Positions 53,276 to 60,883 of a DNA stretch of 64,000 nt are shown here, in pieces (positions within the stretch are counted from its first letter, which is position 1; each line of letters opens with the position of its first letter). Made by a program: the position numbers and the translations under genes. The notes under the pieces are model-generated. The model saw nothing but the letters and a program-made list of their open reading frames with translations, was not told the origin of the DNA and searched no databases. The DNA is taken from positions 2,480,001 to 2,544,000 of the forward strand of contig OY762289.1 of NCBI GenBank assembly GCA_963665495.1, in the 5' to 3' direction. This stretch comes from G963665495 sp963665495. GTDB lineage: Bacteria > Desulfobacterota > Desulfovibrionia > Desulfovibrionales > Desulfovibrionaceae.

Positions 53276-53302
53276 CCGCGGGGACGTCAATGTCCCCTGC
53301 GG
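53276..53302 (+). other. Strong hairpin between the PHP-like and amphi-Trp genes
   Basis: CCGCGGGGAC pairs with GTCCCC-T-GCGG (one bulged T) around a 6-nt loop, and TGACC/GGTCA adds a possible outer arm. No T run follows, so it is not a classical terminator. It may stabilise or process the mRNA between 52083 and 53446. Confidence 0.5.
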
Positions 53303-53445
53303 TATCTGGGGGTCAGCCACACTATTCTACAGACGGACGGCAATGCTGCTGATTGAAAAAACAGAGCCATCCGCACCGGCAATACCGGCCGCATGGCGCA
53401 GCTTTCTGCTGCTGTCCCAACCACGCATCACTGAAGAGGTCCACC

Positions 53446-53715
53446 ATGAGTGACGAACGATTCAAACACGAATCTTTACAGGACACTGAAAGTATCCTGG
53501 AGTATCTCGACGCGTTGCGGTCAGGATTCGAATCCGGCCAGATCGTTTTTTCCACAAAATCCAACGAAGTCATTCTCGAACCCAAGGGACTGATTCAATT
53601 CGACCTGGAAGCTAAAAGAAAAGGCGACAGACGCAAACTCATACTGAAGTTCAACTGGAAAGAGGCTGCGGACTCACCAACTGATGATGATTCTTTGATG
53701 ATTGAGCCAAGGTAG
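53446..53715 (+). CDS. Amphi-Trp domain protein (GAK system)
   Basis: The 89-aa protein starts at ATG 53446 (GAGG 7 nt upstream) and is one amphi-Trp domain: FKHESLQDTESILEYLDAL, SGFESGQIVF, then alternating strands ending with KLILKFNWKEA, the terminal Trp that gives the family its name. The domain is small, likely binds another GAK component, and has no known catalysis. It is followed after 7 nt by the PhoU-like fusion gene, so the two are probably cotranscribed and coupled. Confidence 0.85.
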   Translation: MSDERFKHESLQDTESILEYLDALRSGFESGQIVFSTKSNEVILEPKGLIQFDLEAKRKGDRRKLILKFNWKEAADSPTDDDSLMIEPR

Positions 53716-53722
53716 TTGAATT

Positions 53723-55393
53723 GTGGAAAAAGCATTACATAAGGAAGGCATAGCGGACAACCTGCGATTCATGATTCTGGAAGTCACGAAACAGATTGAG
53801 AACACCAAAAAAGTTCTTGATTCACCTGACCCGAAACTTGTCGAATCCATTGAAAGCAGGGATGATTACATAGACAACCTCAAAAGCGTTATTGAAAACA
53901 GCTCGTTTGCCGCCATTCTGCGACAGGGAGCCACTGAAAAACGCAAAGTAGACCTGTTTCGCGCAGCCAACACCATTTCCAGCAATCTGGAGCGCATTGC
54001 AGATTTTGCAGTCAATATCGTCAATCAGACGGAATACCTTGTCAATCCTGAGTTCATTCAACGTTACAACTACGACCGCTTTTTCTCTGAAATTCTGACC
54101 TGCATCGATTTGATCTACCAGGCGGTCATCAAACAGGATATTTCACTGGCGTTTCGTATCTGCCGTAGCGAAGCGAACCTGGACCTGCTCTACAAGGTGC
54201 AGTTCGATAGAATTTTGCAGGAACTCCGTTCAGGGCACAATACGGAGAATCTGATCACCAGCCACCTCATCCTGCGCTATCTTGAGCGGATGGGCGACGC
54301 CATGCTCAACATCGGTGAGGCAATCATTTTTGCCGCTGTGGGCGAAAAATTCAAAATCAACCAATACGAGGCTTTGAAAGAAACCCTGGCTGTGTCCGGA
54401 GTGGAAACCCCAATTTCGGATGTTGAATTCAAAGGAATCTGGGGAACCCGTTCGGGCTGCCGTATTGGAAAAGTCTCGCCGAGTCAGCCCAAGCAGGAAA
54501 GCGAGCACAACGACAGGATTGCCGCCGGAGTGCTTTTCAAGGAAGGCAACCGCAAAAAACTCCTTCAGGAACGGGAAAATATCGAACGCTGGGAAACCCT
54601 GATGCCCGGATTGCCTCCCCGGATTCTGGCCTATCAGGAAGACGGCGCCCAAGCCTCCATGCTTGTCGAGTTTCTGGGCGGCTGCACCTTTCAGGATGTC
54701 GTGCTCAGTGCGGATCTGGAAATACTGCGAAACGCTTTTTTCATGATCAGTGAAATCATGGAAAGCGTCTGGGAGCAGACCAAGGCCTTCGGACCCGTAC
54801 GTGTGGGCTTCATTTCGCAGCTGCGCAGCAGAATAAGCGATGTGTTCCGACTCTACCCCCTGCTGCATAAAGAGCATGAAAACTTTAGCGGACTGGGTGT
54901 CTTTTCCATAGAGGAGCTGCTGACCAGAGCCGAAGCCATCGAGGAAGAACTGGAGGCCCCATACTCCGTATTCATCCACGGCGACTGCAATATCAACAAC
55001 ATCCTTTATGACCACGTGACACAGAAAATTCACTATATTGACTTGCATCGTTCACGACAGACTGACCCCTTGCAGGATATTTCCGTCTTACTGGTTTCGC
55101 ACTTCCGCCTGCCGGTTTTTGATCCGGAACTGCGCAACCGTCTCAACCAAACGGCGTTAGGGGTTTACCATTTTGCAAAATCCTATGCGGAAAAGAATAA
55201 CGATACCTGCTTCATGGCAAGACTCAGCCTCGGGCTGCTACGCAGTTTTATTTCCTCAGTCCGTTTTGAACTCAATCCGGCCTTTGCCAAGCATATGTAT
55301 CTCCGCGGCGTCTACTTGCTGAACAAACTGCTTGCTCACCAGGGCAACCCCTGGGAGGATTTCGTTCTTCCCGAGAACGTCATCGTTTACTAA
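53723..55393 (+). CDS. PhoU-like domain fused to an aminoglycoside-phosphotransferase-like kinase
   Basis: The 556-aa protein (GTG start) has an N-terminal helical PhoU-like region (about 1-215: NLRFMILEVTKQIENTKKVL, RAANTISSNLERIADFAVNI, LRYLERMGDAMLNIGEAIIF) and a C-terminal kinase domain (about 255-520) of the APH/ChoK fold: VFIHGDCNINNILYD has the catalytic HGDxNxxN, and YIDLHRSRQTDPLQDIS the metal-binding Asp. Such kinases phosphorylate small alcohols or sugars. Fusion to a PhoU module suggests control by phosphate status or by membrane partners (inference). A TTG one base earlier is out of frame; GTG 53723 is the likely start. Confidence 0.85.
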   Translation: MEKALHKEGIADNLRFMILEVTKQIENTKKVLDSPDPKLVESIESRDDYIDNLKSVIENSSFAAILRQGATEKRKVDLFRAANTISSNLERIADFAVNIVNQTEYLVNPEFIQRYNYDRFFSEILTCIDLIYQAVIKQDISLAFRICRSEANLDLLYKVQFDRILQELRSGHNTENLITSHLILRYLERMGDAMLNIGEAIIFAAVGEKFKINQYEALKETLAVSGVETPISDVEFKGIWGTRSGCRIGKVSPSQPKQESEHNDRIAAGVLFKEGNRKKLLQERENIERWETLMPGLPPRILAYQEDGAQASMLVEFLGGCTFQDVVLSADLEILRNAFFMISEIMESVWEQTKAFGPVRVGFISQLRSRISDVFRLYPLLHKEHENFSGLGVFSIEELLTRAEAIEEELEAPYSVFIHGDCNINNILYDHVTQKIHYIDLHRSRQTDPLQDISVLLVSHFRLPVFDPELRNRLNQTALGVYHFAKSYAEKNNDTCFMARLSLGLLRSFISSVRFELNPAFAKHMYLRGVYLLNKLLAHQGNPWEDFVLPENVIVY

Positions 55394-55419
55394 CTGGAAC
55401 AAAAGAAAACGGAAAAACT

Positions 55420-56292
55420 ATGACTAAAATTGCAGTGATTGGGGTCCCCGAAGGATGGTCTTCCGAACTGCTGGCAGAGACCGTGAAGCAAAAAACCGGC
55501 GCTTGCCATCTCGTGGACCTGGAAGAAGTTGTTCTCGATCTGGAAAATGAAACTGCTTACTCCCGTGAATGCGTTCTCACCGACATGGACGCGCTGATCA
55601 TAAAAAAAGCAGGCCCGCAGTATTCTCCTCACCTTTTGGACCGCCTTGAAATCATACGCTTTGTCCAGAGCAAAGGTGTAAAGGTTTTTTCCGATCCATT
55701 AAGCATCATGCGCGTGCTCGACCGCTCGAGCTGCACCATCGGACTGAAAATCGGCGGTATTCCCATGCCCCCCACGGCGATCACGGAAAGCGTGGACCAG
55801 GCTGTGGAGTGCGTTGCTAAATATAAAAAATGTATTTTCAAACCGTTATATTCCACCAAAGCACGGGGCATGGAAGTCATTGAAGACGGCCCCGATGCCA
55901 GAGTTCAAATCAAGAATTTCAAAAAAGACAATCAGGTCATGTACCTGCAGCAAATGGTAGATATTCCAGGCAAAGACCTGGGCGTCGCCTTCATGGGCGG
56001 CGAATATCTGGCGACCTACGCGCGGGCCGGCAGCAAAGACTCCTGGAACACCACCACCCGCTCCGGCGGAAAGTACGTGCCCTATGAGCCCAGCCAGGAA
56101 ATCATCGACCTCGCCCACAAGGCCCAGGCGCTTTTCAACCTGGATTTCACCTGCGTAGACGTGGTGGAAACCAAGGACGGTCCTATGGTCTTCGAAGTCT
56201 CCGCCTTCGGCGGCTTCAGAGGGTTGCTTGACGCCAACGGCATCAATGCCGCCGACCTGTATACCAATTATGTCCTGGAGAAATGCAGATGA
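55420..56292 (+). CDS. GAK-system ATP-grasp enzyme
   Basis: The 290-aa protein has a RimK-like ATP-grasp fold: N-terminal Rossmann-like part (KIAVIGVPEGWSSELLAE), central domain with KKCIFKPLYSTKARGMEVI (ATP-binding Lys) and C-terminal part with TCVDVVETKDGPMVFEVSAFGGFRGL (metal-binding Glu/Asn-like motif). ATP-grasp enzymes join a carboxylate to an amine or thiol via an acyl phosphate. The substrate is unknown. The gene lies 26 nt after the PhoU-APH fusion and overlaps the HprK-related gene by 4 nt (ATGA). Confidence 0.9.
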   Translation: MTKIAVIGVPEGWSSELLAETVKQKTGACHLVDLEEVVLDLENETAYSRECVLTDMDALIIKKAGPQYSPHLLDRLEIIRFVQSKGVKVFSDPLSIMRVLDRSSCTIGLKIGGIPMPPTAITESVDQAVECVAKYKKCIFKPLYSTKARGMEVIEDGPDARVQIKNFKKDNQVMYLQQMVDIPGKDLGVAFMGGEYLATYARAGSKDSWNTTTRSGGKYVPYEPSQEIIDLAHKAQALFNLDFTCVDVVETKDGPMVFEVSAFGGFRGLLDANGINAADLYTNYVLEKCR

Positions 56293-57416
56293 CCATGCCC
56301 ATTACGAGCGTCTCTCAATGCATTGACTGCTACCTGGAGCAATATCCTCTTGTGGAGAAAGGCCACCTGCTCCTCGACTTCCGCGGCTTTTACGCCAGGG
56401 TGGATTCCAATTCCGAAGTGCTGATCAAAAAATTGCGCGTGTATTTTCGGGATTTCATTGCCCCCATGGACGGCAATCCGGAAGCCGCCGAATTCAAGCA
56501 GCCCACGGTGACCATCACCGCTCTGGAAGCTCCCGCTCTGGAACCTGATGCGCTGCGCCTCAACTTCATCGTCAAACAACCCGATCCGGGCAAAACGAAA
56601 ATCAAAGAAGAATATATCGACCTGTCCGACGGACGTATCGTCAGAAAACGGTTAACCGGAATTGTTTACGCCTTCGGTAACGGACAGCACTTTTGCATTG
56701 GCCCGTGCATCCAGAACGATAACCAGGTCGTCAACTTCATCAATAACCGTTTCATTGAGTACTGCCTGCACAACAACTGCCTGCTCTTTCATGCCGCCGG
56801 CGTGACCCATCAGGATGAAAGCAGGCAGACCGGCCTGGCAATGGCCGGTTTTTCCGGCATGGGCAAATCCACCCTTGCCTTGCACATCATGAGTCTGGGC
56901 GCCGTGTTCGTCAGCAACGACCGTCTGATGATCCGCAAGGATAGCGAAAAGCCCATGATGTACGGTGTAGCCAAAATGCCGAGGATCAATCCGGGAACCG
57001 CCCTGAACAATCCTGATCTGCACCCGGTTATGAACGCCGAGGACAAGGAACGTTTCTCCGCGCTTCCTCTGGATGAGCTTTGGAATCTCGAATACAAATA
57101 CGATGCCTTTATCGACGAATGCTTTGGCACAAACAAGTTTCGTATTTCCTCCCCCATGAGCGGACTTATCCTCCTCAACTGGCGCCGCAATAGCGACCAG
57201 CCGTTGAAAATGGAACAGGTATCCCTCAAGGAGCGTCCGGATCTCCTGCCCTCATTCATGAAATCTGTGGGCCTTTTTTACGACCCCGAACCTGATGTAC
57301 TGCATGATTTTTCGGAACAGGCCTATCTCGACCTTTTGGACAAGACCCCTGTGTACGAACTCACCGGCGGAATCGACTTTCAGGCCGCCGCTCAAAAATG
57401 CATGGATCTTCTCTAA
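56289..57416 (+). CDS. HprK-related kinase B (GAK system)
   Basis: The 375-aa protein has an N-terminal region of about 175 residues and a kinase core with P-loop GFSGMGKSTLALHIM and VSNDRLMIRKD, the pattern of the HPr kinase/phosphorylase fold and of PEPCK-like P-loops. It may phosphorylate a protein or small molecule on a hydroxyl group. No PTS HPr is nearby. The ATG at 56289 is preferred over 56283 because it overlaps the upstream stop as ATGA and has GGAG 8 nt away. A hairpin follows before the CofD-like gene. Confidence 0.9.
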   Translation: MTMPITSVSQCIDCYLEQYPLVEKGHLLLDFRGFYARVDSNSEVLIKKLRVYFRDFIAPMDGNPEAAEFKQPTVTITALEAPALEPDALRLNFIVKQPDPGKTKIKEEYIDLSDGRIVRKRLTGIVYAFGNGQHFCIGPCIQNDNQVVNFINNRFIEYCLHNNCLLFHAAGVTHQDESRQTGLAMAGFSGMGKSTLALHIMSLGAVFVSNDRLMIRKDSEKPMMYGVAKMPRINPGTALNNPDLHPVMNAEDKERFSALPLDELWNLEYKYDAFIDECFGTNKFRISSPMSGLILLNWRRNSDQPLKMEQVSLKERPDLLPSFMKSVGLFYDPEPDVLHDFSEQAYLDLLDKTPVYELTGGIDFQAAAQKCMDLL

Positions 57417-57425
57417 CATTGTATT

Positions 57426-57475
57426 AAAAAACAGGCTGTCACCAGATGTTCGCATCTGCATGACGGCCTGTTTTT
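57426..57475 (+). terminator. Long hairpin with T run inside the GAK cluster
   Basis: AAAAACAGGC and TGTCA pair with TGACG and GCCTGTTTTT, and an inner arm CAGATG-TTCG-CATCTG stacks on top. The T run at the 3' side makes it terminator-like, yet the CofD-like gene begins 31 nt later on the same strand. It may attenuate distal expression. Confidence 0.6.
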
Positions 57476-57505
57476 CTTTCAACCAGACACCCTGGACAAA
57501 ACGCA

Positions 57506-58699
57506 ATGCCCAAAATTCAAATCAGCCACTCCGTCGATCTTCCGGACAAAGTCCGTCTCGCCCGTTATAAAAAAGCCCCGGAACTCGGCCCGAGGATTCT
57601 CTTTTTTACTGGAGGAACGGCTTTGCGTTCCCTGAGCCAGGAACTCGTCTACAGTACGCACAATTCCGTTCATATCATCACGCCCTTCGACTCCGGCGGA
57701 AGCTCCGCAACCATCAGAAAAGCCTTCAACATGCTTGCGGTGGGAGATTTGCGTAACCGCCTCATGGCCCTTGCCGACCGTTCCGTTAAGGGCAACCCCG
57801 AAATTTTCGATTTGTTCGCCTATCGTTTTCCCAAAGACAAAACCACCCAGGAACTGGGCACGCGGCTGGACAAAATGATCGCCGGAAAGGACAGCCTTGT
57901 GGCTCGCGTCCCTGATCCCATGCGCAAATTGATCCGCAGCCATCTGCGTTTTTTCTCGGAACACATGTCCGATGATTTTGACCTGCGGGGCGCCAGCATC
58001 GGGAACCTTATTCTGGCCGGTGGTTTTTTCAACTATCAGCGCCATATAGACCCCGTAATCTATCTCTTCACCAAACTCGTCGAAGTCCGCGGCATAGTTC
58101 GCCCGGTCATCAGCCGGGACTTGCACCTGGCCGTGGAACTCGAAGACGGCACCATCATTGTCGGACAGCACAATATCACCGGCAAGGAAACCGCTCCTAT
58201 CAAGCAACGCATCAAAAACATGTATCTGACCGCTTCGCTGGACAGCCAGGAACCGGTTGAAGCCCAGATTCGCCCGAAAGTGGATTCCCTGATACGCAAC
58301 TCCGAACTGATCTGCTACCCGCTAGGCAGTTTTTACTCCAGCGTTCTGGCCAATCTCCTGCCCAAGGGCGTCGGCACCGCCGTCTGGGAAACCAATTGCC
58401 CCAAAGTATACGTTCCCAATTCCTGTCCGGACCCGGAAATGTACGGCATGTCTTTGTTCGATTGCGTCAAATCCCTGATCGACTACCTGCAGCGCAGCTG
58501 CGGACGCGAGGTGCCCACCGACCGCTTGCTGAACTTCGTACTCATTGATTCCAAGCGAGGAGATTACCCCTCCCCCCTTGAAATCAACAAAATCAAGCGC
58601 TTCGGCGTGGAAGTCCTGGACGTGCATCTCATCTCCGAAGAAAGCGCACCTTACCTGGACGAAAAACTGCTGGCCGATCACTTGCTCTCGCTGGCTTAA
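57506..58699 (+). CDS. GAK-system CofD-like protein
   Basis: The 397-aa protein belongs to the CofD/YvcK fold: FFTGGTALRSLSQELVYS (about 33-50, nucleotide/phosphate site), ITPFDSGGSSATIRKAF (the D-GGSSG-R motif of the family), and GNLILAGGFF. CofD transfers phospholactate to the deazaflavin Fo, and YvcK-type proteins bind UDP-sugars and regulate cell-wall flux. The GAK branch has no known substrate. With the ATP-grasp and HprK-like proteins it gives the cluster a third phosphate-handling enzyme. It ends the core; the next gene starts 465 nt later. Confidence 0.9.
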   Translation: MPKIQISHSVDLPDKVRLARYKKAPELGPRILFFTGGTALRSLSQELVYSTHNSVHIITPFDSGGSSATIRKAFNMLAVGDLRNRLMALADRSVKGNPEIFDLFAYRFPKDKTTQELGTRLDKMIAGKDSLVARVPDPMRKLIRSHLRFFSEHMSDDFDLRGASIGNLILAGGFFNYQRHIDPVIYLFTKLVEVRGIVRPVISRDLHLAVELEDGTIIVGQHNITGKETAPIKQRIKNMYLTASLDSQEPVEAQIRPKVDSLIRNSELICYPLGSFYSSVLANLLPKGVGTAVWETNCPKVYVPNSCPDPEMYGMSLFDCVKSLIDYLQRSCGREVPTDRLLNFVLIDSKRGDYPSPLEINKIKRFGVEVLDVHLISEESAPYLDEKLLADHLLSLA

Positions 58700-58739
58700 G
58701 GACCGAATCCGTCGAAGATTCTGCTGCCATTATTTTTTT

Positions 58740-58801
58740 GCGCCAGGCCCATACGCACATTTGACTCCCCAGAGTCGTTCAGTACGTATCCGACCTGGCG
58801 C
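58740..58801. other. 62-nt structured element with three nested inverted arms
   Basis: GCGCCAGG (58740-58747) pairs with CCTGGCGC (58794-58801), ATACG (58751-58755) with CGTAT (58785-58789), and GACTC (58763-58767) with GAGTC (58772-58776) around CCCA. The result is one long hairpin with two internal loops. No T run follows. It lies between the CofD-like and glycosyltransferase genes and could be a small RNA, a leader element or a protein-binding site. Confidence 0.5.
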
Positions 58802-59164
58802 GGAAATGCTGCGCACCTAAGTTTCCACCCTGTCCGGACTCTTCCGTCACAGGAGTACCGCATTTCCTGCCGCGCAATACGGGGGAGTGATGACTTCCCG
58901 TTCATCTTATGGCATATATTCAGACTGGTTGACGCTTTTTTACGCCCCGGCTGTCCTGCTTTTTATGAGGCAAAACCGCTTTAAATGGGGCGTTTTCACA
59001 GCATGGCGCCCAATTGCTGACAGAAGCCGCGAAGCCTCTTCATCAATCTGCCTGGGGCCCGTCCAGCCAAAGACGCTTTTCGGTGCCGGCTGTTTCCGAA
59101 ACACATTGATCAGTTGTATGCCTGTTTTTCCTGAAATGCCTTCGGCATACATCATGAGGTCTGA
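58802..59164. other. Gap before the glycosyltransferase gene
   Basis: Frames at 58887-59402 (plus) and 58940-59155 (minus) are open but have no ribosome site or recognisable family, and the former overlaps the glycosyltransferase in another frame. A promoter for 59165 may lie here (TTGACG near 58928). I see no other feature. Confidence 0.4.
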
Positions 59165-60823
59165 GTGCTTTTCGAGTATTGGAATTCTCTTCCAGAGCCA
59201 GTCAAATCCGGACTACGAATCGGAAGTGTGGGTGGAGCACACCTTCGCAGGCTTGCGTCCAGGGCTGTGTCCGCCTGTCCGGGGTCAACGCTACACCTGG
59301 AATTCCTGCTGGCCGCCTGGGAAGAGGATCCGCTTGACGGAGATCTTGCCGCTTCCCTTTTGCAACTTGAAGGGCGCAGACCCTGTTTTGACCTCGAACT
59401 GAAACAGATACTCACCCTGGTATCCCGGCATTGGGCTAAACCGGAGACTATTGCCAATTATCAAGCCTATATTGCGGCAAAACAGTTCGAACAAGGGCTG
59501 GTTCTTGTTCGGCAGGCCCTGCGGGAAGCTCCTGACAATCTTTTTTGGCGCCAACAGGCCATAACCCTGTGTGAAATGCTCGGGCATGCGCAACTGGCCC
59601 AGGTATTCCTCAAATCAGGCCCAACGGGCCTGGCCCCGTTGTTTGCCTTCTTACGGGGCAACATGCATTTTCAACTGGGGAACTGGGAACAGGCTGAAAA
59701 AGAATATTCCAGCGCTCCGGAAAACATGCTGCTGCCTTACGAACGCCGGGCAGAAGCTCTCGAACGACTTGGAAAAATTGAAAAAGCCTCGGGATTGCGG
59801 AGCCTGGTCCTGCGTCAGAAACCATGGCACACGACTCTGGCGCTGCGCACGTATGAAACATTCAGAAAGCAACCGCTTCTGTCTACGCTCCCAAAGGCCT
59901 CCACTGCAGTCCTGACCTATTCGTTCAATAAAGCCGGAAACCTGGATGGGTGCCTGGAATCCCTGGCAGCCAGCAGCGGATGGGACAAAATTTTCGCATT
60001 GAACAATGGTTCAACAGATCAAACCGCCGTGGTTTTGCAGGCCTGGGAAAATAAAATCGGCAAGGATCGCTTTCAGATCATCCCGCTGCCCGTCAATGTA
60101 GGAGCGGCAGCGGCGCGGAACTGGCTCATCACGGAAGCTTCACGGTATTCTTTTGATTTTGCAGCTTTTCTCGACGACGATGTTCTTTTGCCCCCGGACT
60201 GGCTGGACTGCTTTGCAACCGCCCGCTCGCTGTTCCCCGGAGCCGGAGTCTGGGGATGCCGCGTTGTGGACAGCGCGGCCCCCTACCTGGCGCAAAGCGC
60301 GGATATGCATATTTTGCCCGGAGAGCAAACAGCTCCTCCGGAAGGCGCAAGCAGACCGGACGACACCTCCATGGCCTGCTACGAACCGTTCACCGTTTCG
60401 GATTTGCACAACCAGGTTGCTGACTTCGGGCAGTTCAACTATATCCGGCCCTGCGACTCCGTCACCGGGTGCTGCCATGTTTTTCCCCTGCAAAAGCTTG
60501 TGGAGTGCGGGTTGTTCGACCTGCAGCTTTCTCCTTCGCAATATGATGACCTCGCGCATGACATCAGGCTCTTGTCCCAAGGGGGGCATGCCTGCTATCA
60601 AGGATCTCTGGCCATTCGCCACGCCAAGCGAAGCGGACGGATCGTACGTATGGACCGTACCGCGTACGGAAACTGGTTTGGAAACAAATTCAAAATGCTG
60701 CGGATGTTTGACCTTGAGGATATAGAGGCGGTCAGAAATGCAGGGGATCTGCGCTTGGAAAATGATCTCACTGAAAAAATGCGTCTCCTGGATACGGCTC
60801 TGGAATTCAGTTCGAGAGCGTAA
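59165..60823 (+). CDS. TPR-containing family 2 glycosyltransferase
   Basis: The 552-aa protein starts at GTG 59165 (GAGG 5 nt upstream). Its first about 240 residues are TPR-like helical repeats (ANYQAYIAAKQFEQGLVLVR, AFLRGNMHFQLGNWEQAEKE). A GT-A glycosyltransferase domain follows: TAVLTYSFNKAGNLDGCLES, FALNNGSTDQTAVVLQAW, INVGAAAARNW-like PVNVGAAAARNWLI, and the DXD-type AAFLDDDVLLPPDW. It would transfer a sugar from a nucleotide donor in the cytoplasm, TPRs perhaps recruiting the acceptor. It follows the GAK core and precedes an FAD enzyme, so it may act in the same pathway (inference). Confidence 0.85.
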   Translation: MLFEYWNSLPEPVKSGLRIGSVGGAHLRRLASRAVSACPGSTLHLEFLLAAWEEDPLDGDLAASLLQLEGRRPCFDLELKQILTLVSRHWAKPETIANYQAYIAAKQFEQGLVLVRQALREAPDNLFWRQQAITLCEMLGHAQLAQVFLKSGPTGLAPLFAFLRGNMHFQLGNWEQAEKEYSSAPENMLLPYERRAEALERLGKIEKASGLRSLVLRQKPWHTTLALRTYETFRKQPLLSTLPKASTAVLTYSFNKAGNLDGCLESLAASSGWDKIFALNNGSTDQTAVVLQAWENKIGKDRFQIIPLPVNVGAAAARNWLITEASRYSFDFAAFLDDDVLLPPDWLDCFATARSLFPGAGVWGCRVVDSAAPYLAQSADMHILPGEQTAPPEGASRPDDTSMACYEPFTVSDLHNQVADFGQFNYIRPCDSVTGCCHVFPLQKLVECGLFDLQLSPSQYDDLAHDIRLLSQGGHACYQGSLAIRHAKRSGRIVRMDRTAYGNWFGNKFKMLRMFDLEDIEAVRNAGDLRLENDLTEKMRLLDTALEFSSRA

Positions 60824-60883
60824 GGTTGCCTCTTTTTTTAACTTCCCCTTCCGATTCAGAAAGATTTCGTGTAAGGAAACATC

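Noticed and set aside
58940..59155. 71-codon minus-strand ORF
   Set aside because: Some protein-like sequence, but no ribosome site and no recognisable family; left unannotated.
58887..59402. 171-codon plus-strand ORF before and into the glycosyltransferase
   Set aside because: It runs out of frame into the glycosyltransferase, has unusual composition and no family; the GTG 59165 start has a good ribosome site.
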